Source of the DNA: Grammothele lineata
Taxonomy: Eukaryota > Basidiomycota > Agaricomycetes > Polyporales > Polyporaceae
DNA length: 64,000 nt
NCBI GenBank assembly: GCA_002150815.3
Contig: NDFF03000101.1
Location: 62,001-126,000 of the forward strand
Direction: 5' to 3'
In this document: positions 51,125 through 63,099 of the stretch, piece by piece
Numbering within the stretch: position 1 is the stretch's first letter
Layout of the letters: every line of letters starts with the position of its first letter
Program-made: the position numbers and the translations under genes
The notes under the pieces: model-generated
Seen by the model: the letters and a program-made list of their open reading frames with translations, nothing else
Told to the model about the DNA's origin: nothing
The model's database searches: none

Positions 51125-53652
51125 GGCCGCAGAGGGGTAGAAGGAGTGTGACGACTGAGGGGGGGTGTGCTTCCGCGCAACCTGCTCAAGACTGAGCAGC
51201 GGGTGCAAAGGACGCCCACGAGAGAAGATGAGCTTATAAGACTGGTGCAGGCAGAGGTCCTAGGGAGGGAGCGTACCGCGAAAAGCGCGGGCCATACGCT
51301 CCGGCGTCGTGTGCTGTCATCTGTGGCAAATTCCGACATCCATGCACCGACCTCAAGGTCGCCTTCTGGCCGGTGTATGTAGAATACCCCTGAAATATCT
51401 ACAGGAACGCATCTGAGGGGTCCGGAGCCGACCATGACATGGGCGTTCAAGGGCCTACAGCGGCCCTTTGGGAACATGCAGCCCGTCGGCTGGCCGCCAC
51501 AAATGCGCACCGTAGCTTCCACCGGTGTCGACTCGCAGGGATATGGCGTTCCCAGAGAGCCCGACCGGTGCGCCCTGAGCGATTTCGGAGGAAGGCGGGA
51601 TCTGAGCGATCTATGCGAGCGACGGTACCTGCGTCGGAGGCGTTAGAGCTGCTATTATCGGCATGGGTCCCGTCCGACCCGAACAGGAGAGGAAGTACTG
51701 ACATCGATCTATCGGCGCTCGTGCGGCCAGCGTCGACGAGCTAGACAGGGCTTCTAGCACACGTCGGACGTCCCTAGCCGCGACGTCTCGGGGGCCCAGA
51801 AACGGACATGGGATCCTGGTGGGCCGAACGTCTTGGCCGGTTCACACGGGCTGGATGGTAATTCTTTCCCGGCCGGCGGATAGGCGCCTAGGTCGAACTT
51901 CAATGTCAACATGATGCGGATGGTAAAAACGTGGTACCTCCGAACTGACACTGACGTTTTGATGCGCGTTTTCGGACGACATCCACTGCCCTCACGCAGC
52001 GCGCTGGGTTATCGGGTTCATCGGTGCAGAATGTTCAGAGACAGTTCAGCCACCATCTTCTCGGGGCGCCAGTGCAAGACGTGTTGTGCAGGGATGTTTG
52101 CTCGAATGTCCGGGCGGGACCCTGGCATGTCAGATAGACATGAAGGGCACAACAATGTTGGTGTAGCGCTAGCCGTATGTCTTGTCGCCGCATTCAAAGC
52201 AGCAGCTTGCTCAGAGGCGGGAATATATTGGTCGAGTTGTGATTAGGACTCGACTTGAGCATCACAGCGCCGAGTGAGGTACGACACGAATGTGCCCGCT
52301 ATACTACAGCGTGAGCGTTTGCATGCAACTACGGCGACTACTTACACGTACCTCCAGCGTGTACTGACAATATTTAAGGCATTAGGACTAAGTTCCTCGG
52401 CCGCGGATTGCAACTGCGGCAGGGCTGGGCATTTAGGCGTTCCCACTGGCTACGCCCTCTAGTATGGGAGAGCGATGTGATAAACAAAGACGATCATACA
52501 GAGTTAGGATGAGTTGATGGCCTCATATTGAAGCTTAGCGCAGCTTGAGTGCATTCGGAAGGCGGGTTGAAGGTAAATATTGAGAAGGAGGTCCCGGACG
52601 AAAGTGAACATCGCAATTTGCCGGAGCTGCTGACAAATGAGGCGGAGTGTACAGTTTCAAACTCAGCTGCAGTGGTCCCTTGCACGAATTTGATCGCCAG
52701 ACACGTCAGAGGTCTTCCCAGTCTTCCCAGCGTACTCAACAGATGCAGAAGCTTCATCAGATTCGTCTCTCACTCCTTCAACTCGTACGATAACGAGAGC
52801 TTCGCTCAAAGTCGTTCCGATGTTGCTTAAATATATGATCTTGTAATCTGATTTCAATGAGTAAACGGCAATGGCGGATTAGACCCGGGCCCAATGGTGA
52901 GTTGTGAAAGTGTGACCATGCTTGCATCGTTTACAGTCGTTTTTTTTTTCCTTTTTCTTAGTCTGCGTTGTAAAAAAGAAAGCTCTTGCCGCAACGTTCC
53001 AGTGCCGCTGAACCCTGGGGCCCCCTGGGCCTGGACTTCGGAGCCGGCACGGCCGGGGATGATCGATGAACGTTGACTCTGCACGACCCTTGCATTGCCT
53101 GAGGTGCGCGGCAGATGCGAAGTCTTCGGAATGGTGGAAAGATCGAGCCGGGTCTGCACGTCCAACATTCAGCACCCGTGCAGGAACGTGTCTGGCCGCC
53201 GAGCTCAGTAAGCGACTATCCCGAGCGACTATCGCACCAAGGGCGTGTACCCATCGTATTCTCTTCTCTCGCCGTTTGTTGGTAGGCGTACCATATGGTG
53301 CGCACAAGTAAAGATATACCGCCGCTTACTGTTCTCTGGTTAGGACCACTCGAATTCGGCCATTACTGTCTACTTATAGACGCCCAACTTGGCGGCCCTC
53401 CCGGTCGTGGGTGCCGTAACAGCGATCTGCTTCCCTGTCGATGCGCATGGTGCCGGAGCACAACGATTTCCTCCATACACACCGCCCTGCCCGTTCTTTG
53501 TTCTCGAAAGCACAGCCGCTCCCCCTGAATTTATTAAATCACCACTCTGTACTCGCGTTCCGTGGCAGGTGAGGTCAACGCGTGCGTTGTTCTTCGTCTT
53601 TTCGGTGACAGATGAAGTGATCCCGGATTTGCACGGGTTGTCCAAAGGATCG
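51125..53652. other. Intergenic region upstream of GT2-B
   Basis: The left end is the GT2-B promoter (TTATAAG near 51235, about 110 bp before the start). The rest has no supported gene. A run of T followed by TTCCTTTTTCTTAG lies at about 52940-52962. Confidence 0.4.
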
Positions 53653-54235
53653 ATGACAAAGCGCGCTGGAACTTCGGACGGGGACGCGTCGAAGAAGCCT
53701 CGTACTCAGATGGGAAAGGTGAATATCCAGCTGAGCTTCAAACCTCGGCGTTCTCGGCGGAGACTCATTCTAACTAGGTCCTATTCCCCATCCATCCATG
53801 CGATAAGGTGCTCATCATAGTACGCTATAGGATTCCGTCGAAGCACACATGGCGAATAGAGGGTTACTACGTTGCGTCAACGTCTTTGGTGGCTATCGCC
53901 GCTCTTTAGCAGGCCTCAAGTGGGCGTTAGCACGAACTCGCGAGGCACCAGAGTCTTCACGGTCGACACCTTCCAGGCGTTCCTCGAGTTTCAGCAGCCG
54001 TCCAGGAGAGCACTTGATATCTGGAATTGTATTCGCTGCCGGTCGAAGACGTGTACGTACGATGTCATCATATTGCTGTTCTGAGCACGGCCAACCATCC
54101 CGTTCTCTAGGCACTCGGCGCGAGCTCAAGCGTCTCAGACTTCAAGCGCGTTGCGAACGTCTTGAATCACCATCGGAATGCGATACGCGTCCCGAGGATG
54201 TTGGCGTCTTACGGTTGACCCGGCTCTGCTCTTAG
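53653..54235 (+). other. Possible small multi-exon gene, structure unresolved
   Basis: Coding-like pieces occur in order, but I cannot join them with confidence. An ATG at 53653 opens MTKRAGTSDGDASKKPRTQM. A good intron (53719-53777, branch CTAAC, acceptor TAG) leads to KVLIIVRYRIPSKHTWRIEG. GTRVFTVDTFQAFLEFQQPS (about 53957-54016) and GASSSVSDFKRVANVLNHHR (about 54118-54180) have GC-rich third positions. No family is recognised. It may be a short real gene, a decayed one, or chance. Confidence 0.25.
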
Positions 54236-55232
54236 TCTTCCGAGTAGCAGTATGCCCAACAAATACATGTTGCATCGCTCGATTTAGGCCAGCGATGCTC
54301 TTGGTCGTACTCTGCGACAACTACAGGTGTCCCCGAACATGATCTATCTTGACGCGAACAGCCTAACGTCGTTTGTTCTCCGCCTATCTCCGCTTCGACG
54401 TGCGACAGCATCCGTGTCAGGCCCAGGTTTCTGCTATCAGCTCCGCTTTTCCGCCGCCCGACAGGCCCACAGAATCCGACCTCCTATTGGCCCCATGGCC
54501 GCACAAGCGGACGCGGAGTCGAAAATGTCCATTTCCTCTCACGTTCAGGTGGCTCACCGGCGGCACGGAGGGACCTAAGGCGCCCTCCATCTGCCTCCGA
54601 CCTTCTCCTTCCAGTTCCCGGGACGCTGGCGAACTCCCATCGATCTTCAGACTGCATACGAAGACCTGGTATCTACAACTGCACTTGTTGCGGTCTCTGC
54701 GCTGGTCGGATCAAGACTTCGTACACATCTCCGTACCTGGTATACAGATGTCCGAGTCCAGACCGTGGAATGCGGACGGCAAGACTCCTATGTCCGGTCC
54801 CGGTGCAAGCCTCGTGAAGTCCGTGTAGCCGACCCATTGAATGTTCACGGGTGTCTTTCGTCCGCTGCTTCACGTCACGAGCATGCGTTCCCGCCGTAGG
54901 GACGCCGAGGTACGCGAAGTTTTCCTGGCGTTACGGTCGCAGTAGTTCTTCTAATCATCGAGGGACGTGCCGACAGATGAATCGGGCGAGCAAACACCTC
55001 CTTCGCGCCGGTGGATTTCGCTGGCCTTTCATCCTGTCCGACCGTACCACGACAGGACGTGCCTGTGGAATTCTCTGTACCGTCGCGCGGGTACTCTTAA
55101 AGTCCTTACTTGAGGAATCTCGGAGCTCGAGGCATCCCTTCGCCTTCACTTTCATCACTTCCTTCGCCACTCCGCCGACGGTGTCCTAGTTACCTTCCCC
55201 GCTAATACCGCGCAAGGCCACCTGATATCGTG
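54236..55232. other. Region upstream of KRE6 copy 1
   Basis: Several frames stay open between 54.3 and 54.9 kb without domain signals. The last few hundred bases should hold the KRE6-1 promoter; no TATA box is obvious. Confidence 0.4.
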
Positions 55233-57216
55233 ATGTCCGACCTCGTCCCCCCTTCCACCTCGTCCTCCGCCTCTTCTTCCTCAGAGCAGTTGCCCGCCCC
55301 CGAGCAGCGGCACGCGATGAACAGGACCATGTCCACACCCTCGGTTGTGGGTACCAAGCGTCAGCCTCCTCCTCTTCCGCACACGGTGTACAGTCATGAC
55401 GACACGAACATGCGCCCGCGCGACCCGTTCCGGACCCCCGACGCCTCCATCCCGCCGACGCCGCACTCTGGTGTGAGCAACCCGTTCTCGCCGCCCGTCA
55501 GCGTGCGCAACTTCAGCTCGGAACACAATCTCCACAGCACGCACCACTCCTCGGGCTCCGTGTCCGTCTTCCCTTTCCCGCCCGCAGCGGACTCGCCCGC
55601 ATCCTCGCGCCCGCACACTGGCGCGAGTCGCGTCTCTGGTCAGTCCTCGCTCCGCGCGTCAGCGACGGACTTGCACGTCACGATCCGCGAACACCCTGGC
55701 GTCATCGCGCGCAGCCGGAGGAGCTCCGTCACCACGCATGCGCGCAACTCTGGTATGTCTCCACCCGCGATGCCGCGGCGCGCGACGATCATCGCAGACG
55801 GGGAGGCCCCCGCTCCGCGCGCGGTGAAGCGGCAACGGTCGAGCATGCTCGCGGGGGAGATCGCGAAGCCGTGGTTGACTGACAAGGACCTCTATGGCCG
55901 GATCTCGTACTGGATCACCGTCTCCGTCGCGGCACTCGGTATCATTGGTAGCGTCCTACGCGTGTACTTCGCGTGGGTGCAGACGCCGACCTTAGGCAAC
56001 CTGTGCCTCGTCATGGAGGACAACTTCGACACGTTCGACACCGATTTTACGTGGTTCCATGAGGTAGATATGAGTGGGTTCGGGTGAGTGCTCTCGCTGG
56101 GTTCGCACTCCGCGAAGCGCGAGCTCACGCGCACACAGGAACGGAGAGTTCGAGATGACGACCAACTCCCCCAATAACTCATTCGTCCAAGACGGGAAGT
56201 TATATCTCGCCCCCACGCTGACCTCTGACGTCATCGGCGAGGCAGCGGTCCGGGACGGCTTCACGTACAACATAACGGGCTGCACTGCTGTCAATACCAC
56301 CACTGGATGCGGTGCGGTCTCGAACCTTACGGCGGGTACGGTCATCAATCCGGTCATGAGTGCGCGCATCTCGACCAAACGTAGCCATGCGATCACCTAC
56401 GGTAAGGTTGAGGTAGTCGCCAAGCTCCCTCTGGGCGACTGGATCTGGCCGTCGATTTGGATGCTTCCCGTTCAGGAGTCGTATGGGCCGTGGCCTGCGT
56501 CTGGCGAGATCGACATCATGATGTCGCGCGGCAACGGACCCGAATATCCCGCCCAGTAAGTGTTTGATACTCCGTGCTCAGTTTCGCGCATTCGTATCAG
56601 TCGCGTTCTCGTGCTGAGCCTTTCTACTTTCTTAGGGGGGTCGACTACGTTCGCGGGCAGCTCAACTGGGGTCCGTTCACGTTCCTGAACGGCGTCAGCA
56701 AGACGTTCGGCTGGTGGACCAACCGGCGCAAGACCTTCGCGGAGGGCTTCCACACCTTCGCGATGGAGTGGAGTCCCGAGTTCATCCGTCTCTACGTCGA
56801 CTCGCGTCTCACATACATGCTGTACCTCAAGTTCGACGAGCCGTTCTTCAAGCGCGGCGATTTCCCGCCCGTAGTCCAGGCCAACTCGACGTTCATCACT
56901 ACGCCGGACCCGTGGAAGGACGGCACCCCGAACGTTGCGCCGTTCGACAAGCCGTTCTACCTCATCATGGACGTCGCCGTTGGCGGTACGAATGGATGGT
57001 TCCCAGACGGCGCAGGCACCAAGCCGTGGCTCGATCATTCACTCAGTACGTCGTGCTGTCTCGAGCTGAGAGATAGAAGGTGGTGCTGATGCGGCTTCTG
57101 CAGCTGCCATGGCCGACTTTGCATACTTGCAAGATGACTGGTACGCTACCTGGCCGAAGAACATCGCTGAGCGGTCGATGGTCGTAGACTCTGTCAAGAT
57201 GTGGCAGCGCTGCTAG
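55233..57216 (+). CDS. KRE6/SKN1-type beta-glucan synthesis protein, copy 1, catalytic Glu missing
   Basis: Four exons: 55233-56083, 56139-56555, 56636-57045 and 57104-57216, giving 596 residues. It is a type II membrane protein. The first ~223 residues are a cytosolic, Ser/Pro-rich tail (RDPFRTPDASIPPTP), then a membrane segment at about 224-248 and a lumenal GH16-like SKN1 domain from LCLVMEDNFDTFDTDFTW. Conserved blocks include WPSIWMLPVQESYGPWPASG, FGWWTNRRKTFAEGFHTFA and DVAVGGTNGWFPDGAG. Yeast Kre6/Skn1 are needed for beta-1,6-glucan of the wall. The GH16 motif ExDxxE reads E407-I-D409-I-M-M412: the last Glu, the expected acid/base, is Met. Either the protein is non-catalytic or it works without classical hydrolysis. 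All splice positions equal those of copy 2. Confidence 0.92.
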
Positions 57217-60200
57217 GCGCGCATTCGACACTGCGCGTCACTTCTCGACGCAACTCACTCGGAGCCTATCCGGCCATCAAGTCATGACCACCATGTGCCT
57301 TCCTATCCCCTCTCACTGTCTCTTCTCATCGCCTCCGTTGGACTGCCTCGTTGACACTATGGTACGGATACGGGCTCGTCGAGACCTCCCCTATCTGCTC
57401 CGCTCACGACCCGCGCTGCTGCGGCGCTGTATGTATTGCACTTCTCGGACAACCGGACTTTGAGAGGTGTAGGCCAATCGCGGCCTGTACACCCCGACTC
57501 GGACTTCTCGCGCGTTCTCCTCGTCTTTATTCCAACGCCGATATGGCTTGCCGCCTTCTTATTCCCTTCCAATCCCCACGCCACGATGCGACTGCGGCCG
57601 CCTATTACGGCGAGCGTCGGCGTGCGGTTCTATAGCCTTCCCGTTGTCCGAGGGTGTACGGAGCTTCCTCCGTCCAGTGCCTCGCTACTATTTGGAATCC
57701 ATGTTACCCCGATCCTCTCATCCCTTCTTGGCTCATGCGCGCCCATTCTAACACCCACTCTTTCGCCCATTTCATCTCCCTACTTCCTTTTCCTGTCACC
57801 GTATTCCCCTTTCCTCTTTACGCTTCGCTCCATCTCCCTTGCTCGGGTCCTAGGTTATCGATCACTGTACTTCTTAATTTTGCGTCGTACACGCTTCTTT
57901 CCTGGCCACTAGAACGACTTATGGTTTCCATGGACGTCATCACGTACCTAGACTGTACTATATACACGCTCCTTAACCCCAGCGGAATCCCTGACCATTC
58001 AATCCGCGCGTTTACAATGCGAGCTTGCTCGACCCCCCACGGCGAACTGTGATCGAGAGCGGGTATTGTAACCCGTTCTGCCGATGCTGGAGGGCGCGAC
58101 CTCGATATGTACGACCATGAGAATGCCTCCGGCTTGAGGGAAATATCCACCACTTCGAGATTGCCTCACGCTGTCCACATGCGGACGACATCGGCCTCGG
58201 TGCAGCACGCCACTGAGCGAGTGAATGGTTGACATGCCATAGACAGGACTCGGCCACTCGCAGACCCTCGAATCCCCGAGTTCGGAACGTCCCAGGCCTT
58301 CATATACATTACACGCGTACGGACATCTCGGTGTCAGTATTCGCTCGCGTCCGCCCATCCGCAGTTGCGCAATCGCGATGACGATGCGTGAGCGCACATT
58401 GCCCGCGGGCCGCCTGCGTCCGCACCGGCGACACAGTGCATTCGACAGTGCGCGACGTAGCGCCGTTTGAGCATGAGGGACCGGGGCATTGTGCGCGAGG
58501 TGGCTAGAGCGCGACGGCTGCCATTGCGACTTGTGCCTCCCCTCCTCCCACCCTGTGTCCGACTACGAGGTGTCCCTCTAGCGCATTTGGGATCATATCG
58601 CGGACCGAGGCCGACCGCCCGGCCCTACGCCCGGGTCCGCGCGCCAGGGGGCCGGCGAGCGCGGATATAGCTTGAACGGCAGCTCGCGCGCACCAGAACG
58701 CGCATGCGGCGGTGGCGGACCCGAGATTCGTGTTCAGGGACTTCGCGACCCTCGCGCGAGCAGTGGAGACGCCCCTCGACATCGCGCGTGCCTCGGCGCC
58801 AGAGTTCGCTACCTCGTGTGTTAAGAAGGAACGGGTTGCGAGCGTCGAGGCGCGCGCGCGCACGAGCGCATTGGGAATAACCCGAACATTCTTTGCCCTG
58901 AGGCTTCGGCGCGGGGCGCGTAGATGGACCGAATTGAGGAAAGATGCGCGTGGCGCACGAGGTGTTGAATTCACTTAGCTTACGTTTACGAGAGATCGCC
59001 GACGGCCGACCCTACGTGGTGGGAGCTTAGGGAGCGTCTCGCGACGCCGCTCAATACGATATCGCAGCTGTATTTCGGCGCACCTCCTTGATGTAAGTGC
59101 CGCTGGACGGAGCGCGGATGTGTTTGAGTGGGTAGGCAGATATTCCGAGGGACGCGCCGCGCGCGACGTCGCGCGTTGCGCTAAAGTCGCGCTCGCCTTA
59201 GGTGGCGCCGCACCGACAGATTCTGAACGGCGTATGCTAGTGCCTCAAACGCTATTATTTGGGTTTGTGGGGAGGCGTGTACGCAGCATGTCTCCCCGAC
59301 GGCGCAGGGGGCGGCGTTGGTGTCCCGCTTATGTGCGTTGAGCGGCCTTTTACATGCACGATAAGAAAATGTCACGCAGAGAGGCGAAGACACGGCGTAC
59401 CGGTGGCAAGTATGGCCCGATGACCTAGTAGGCCGAGGCATTCATGGTATTCGGTACCAGGTACAGAACTGAAGATGTAATTTGGCATCCAAGCGCGCGC
59501 CATTGTCAAGACTCGGAGGGTCTTTACCCGGCTGAGAATGATCTGCAGCGCGCGACGCACGAAATGTCACATATCTTAGTACCTGATCCCAATCTCAACA
59601 GAAATGGTAGCACTTACTCGCATAGAAATATAACAAACCGACGAGGATGCCTTCACCGGACAACGCTCCTCGAGGTCGAGGGAATGAGTTTGAGATACTT
59701 GATACGTGTAGAGGTTTCCTCTTGAAGAGCGTTTCTGAGATAGATCAGGGTAGTGTCAACTGCGCGATAGAAGGAGCTACTCGATGTTATGTTGAAGGTA
59801 AATCCACCGGAGATACAGCCTCGATTTGTTTGCATTTTTCGTTGACGCTCAGCTTCCATAATGCTGACAGCCATATGTTGGGGATCTAGGCCGCCCGCTG
59901 ATTTTGTGTCATTTCCTGACGACAGCTGGAATGTCGAGACATTCCAGACACGATAAGAGTAGGCACACGAGTTCCATGCCTAGTTGCGGTGGTGGCTGGA
60001 CACTCGCATGAGAAGACAGCTTTGGTAGTGTGGCCATCGACGAAAACAGGAACGGGGAAAACCGGAAACGCATCATGGGCGCTTATTGGAAGTGTGCCAG
60101 CGCAGCAACAACGGCCACAAGCTTGTTCTTCGACTACCACTGCCGCCCAAGGGGCTCGTTTTGGCCGCCGTCTTCTTGTCTCCGAGATATCTGCACTGTT

Positions 60201-60879
60201 GCTTGTCACGGAAACACGACCGCACATCCCGGCTTATCGCTGCAGCGCCGCAGTCATTGCTTTCCGGCCGCACGTCGTCTTCCTATCGCTCAAGCGACGA
60301 CTTTCTTCGGTCTTCTTCGAGTCTTCCTGCCATACGTTGCTTGTCATCGAGATTGCCCCTATGCACCTCGATGCTTGAATACTGTGATCAATACTTTCGA
60401 GGCTCGTGGACTCCGACACACCGGTCGCCGCGATCCGCCGCAACGGCTTCCCGATATCCCGATACGCGTATTTTTCCCGACAGTGCTCGTGTTGAGCGGA
60501 CGCGAATACGCCTCTCTCGACTCCGTCAGGCAAACTGCCGTGTCGTGAGCATCGAGAGCCTGATAACATTGGTAAGGGGAGCTTATTATAATCTATCGAT
60601 ACCCGCCGGCAATTGCTGACAGCGCGGCAGTCAGTGTGGCGCTGAAGCGTCAAACGCACCGCATGCCGAGTCTGTGTGCACGCTGTCATTTGAGCGCACA
60701 TCTCGGGGCGGTCGGTGCCCCTGGCGGGTTACTAGCCTATTCCAGACAGTCTCGCTGAAGCGTCGTGGTCCGCCACCAACGTTCGGGCGGTCCGCGCGTT
60801 TCCCATCCGAGCCGAAGTACGATGCTATATCCAAGCATTCGCCGCAGGTTGCAGCGATTCAGTTCTCCCCCTCTTCGCC
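57217..60879. other. Intergenic region between the KRE6 copies
   Basis: 3.7 kb with no supported gene. A very GC-rich segment at about 58.4-59.0 kb keeps Arg/Ala-rich frames open on both strands, which I read as composition. The 57.2-58.0 kb part is the KRE6-1 3' region. The right end is the KRE6-2 promoter. Confidence 0.4.
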
Positions 60880-62740
60880 ATGGCCGACTACAAACCCCCG
60901 AGCTCCTCTGGCTCCGGCTCCTCTGTGTCTTCTCCACGTACATCCACCTCTGGTCCTCATCCCGCTCCTTCCACTGCAATCTTCATGCAAGGTCGCTCCG
61001 GCCGGACCAGCCCCGGTGCCCCTAGCGATGTGACTCGCGACCCATTCCGCACTCCCGATGGCTCCGTCCCACCTACTCCTAAGCCGTCAAGTGTAGTTAG
61101 CTTCAGTGGTTTTGCGGACAGGCCTCCTTTCCGTCGGGACGATAGTCGCGTCTCCGTACAATCTGCCCTGAAGAAGCCTCTCCCTCTCGGAATCCAGGAG
61201 ACGAGTACTTCCGGCAACGATTCGCCAACTTCGTCATCGGCCCAGCGGTTCTCCGCGATGGCCCCGCGACCCCTCCGTCCCAGCATGCCCTCGCGCTCGA
61301 ATGGAGCCTCGCGGCTGTCGATCATGACCAAGAAGCGCATGCCCTCCAGCATGTTGATCGGTGAGATTGAGAAGCCATGGCGAACGTCCAGGGACCCGCG
61401 CAAGACGCTCTCGAACGTGATCGTTTACCTCGTCGCTTTCCTCGGTATCGCTGGAGGCGCCATTCGGTGTTTCTTCACGTGGAAGCAAACACCCATGCTC
61501 GGCCGGCTGTGCCTTGTCATGGAGGACAACTTCGACACGTTCGACACGGAGAATACTTGGACGCATGAGGTCTCGATGAGCGGGTTCGGGTGAGCACACG
61601 TTCCCTTCTCGCGCCCTATGCTGTGCATCAAGACGCTGACGGACACTTCCTCCGCGTACCGCCCGTGCAGCAACCAAGAGTTCGAAATGACAACTGCCTC
61701 GTCGAACAACTCCTTCGTTCGCGATGGACTTCTCTATCTCGTCCCCACGCTGACCTCCGACGTGATCGGGCGCGATAGCGTTCTCGGCAGTCCGCCGTAC
61801 ACCTTCAACCTTACCGGCTGCACGGACATGAACGCGACGAACTGTGGCGCAGTCTCTAATGCTTCGGCGAACGTCGTCATCCCACCTGTCATGAGCGCCC
61901 GCATCAACACCCGCAACCACTATGCTATCCGCTACGGGCGCGTCGAGATATCTGCGAAGCTCCCCCGTGGTGATTGGCTCTGGCCGGCTCTGTGGATGCT
62001 CCCTGTTAACGACACGTATGGGCCCTGGCCCGCCTCGGGCGAGATCGACATCATGGAGTCGCGCGGAAATGGGCCGGAGTACCCAGACCAGTAAGCATAT
62101 GCCTTCCGCGCTTATGTGCTGAATATCCCTGCTGCGGCTATTGACATGCCGTATCCGCGCACAGGGGCGTCGACTACGTCCGCGGCTCGCTCAACTGGGG
62201 ACCCTTCCCGTGGCTGAACGGCGTCAGCAAGACGTTCGGCTGGTGGACCAACCGGCGCAAGACGTTCGCGGAGGGCTTCCACACGTACGCGCTAGAGTGG
62301 GACACGGACTTCATCCGTATCTACGTCGACTCGCGCCTTACGTTCATGCTCAACCTCCGCTTCAACGAGCCGTTCTTTAAGCGCGGCGGCTTCCCGGATG
62401 TCGTCGCGAACGGCTCGGACTTCATCCACCTTGACGACCCGTGGGCGAGCGGTACGCGCAATGTCGCGCCGTTCGATCAGCCGTTCTACCTTATCATGAA
62501 CGTTGCCGTCGGCGGTACCAACGGCTGGTTCCCCGACGGAGCTGGCGGGAAGCCGTGGCTCGACGGTTCGCTAAGTAAGTCCTCGTCTCTTTCCTGTCAG
62601 TATCAGACTACTGACGCGCTCGTGCAGCTGCCACGACGGACTTTGCGAAGAAGCAGGACGAGTGGTTCGCGACGTGGCCTCAGAAGATAGAGGATCGCTC
62701 GCTCATCGTTGATTCGGTTAAGATGTGGGAGGTTTGCTGA
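60880..62740 (+). CDS. KRE6: KRE6/SKN1-type beta-glucan synthesis protein, copy 2, catalytic motif intact
   Basis: Four exons: 60880-61589, 61671-62090, 62165-62574 and 62628-62740, giving 550 residues. The cytosolic tail of about 177 residues is shorter than in copy 1 but keeps TRDPFRTPDGSVPPTP, a shared motif that may be a sorting or regulatory signal. A membrane segment lies at about 178-202. The lumenal SKN1/GH16 domain begins LCLVMEDNFDTFDTENTW and keeps E361-I-D363-I-M-E366, the full ExDxxE catalytic motif. It ends SLIVDSVKMWEVC. It acts in the secretory pathway in beta-1,6-glucan assembly by family knowledge. Intron sites match copy 1, so the pair arose by tandem duplication. Confidence 0.93.
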
Positions 62741-63099
62741 TTATGTCGTCTCTTAATTCTTTGGGAACTGGTTCTTCGTATTATGTCTTGGACTTGGGCA
62801 GTAATAACGGCCTTGTAACTAGATTGTTAGAGTTGTTATGGGTAAAGTCGACTTCGTATTGTAACGAACGTAGTAATACACAGTTGCGCGTCGCCAGCTT
62901 TCGTGCGCAAAGACGAGGGCAGCGTCCTCCGACATACCTTGATCGCTACCATAAGGGCTACGCGGCAGAGGTCAAGTACTTTCGATCGGGCGTGCACGAT
63001 GCCTTGTGTTTCAAGCCCGAATGCAAAGATCTCAGCTATGTGATGGTAGAGTAAACATCTTCTTATCGCTAAACACGTATAATACACCTCTAAGACTAC
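62741..63099. other. Convergent gap between KRE6-2 and FunK1-D
   Basis: A 359-bp gap between gene ends; it should hold both 3' UTRs. No gene seen. Confidence 0.5.

Noticed and set aside
58504..58974. Arg/Ala-rich 156-codon minus frame between the KRE6 copies
   Set aside because: Very GC-rich sequence with open frames on both strands, no domain and no introns; probably compositional.
60000..60620. Overlapping open frames of 113-177 codons on both strands
   Set aside because: They compete with each other, lack domains and show no consistent codon bias.
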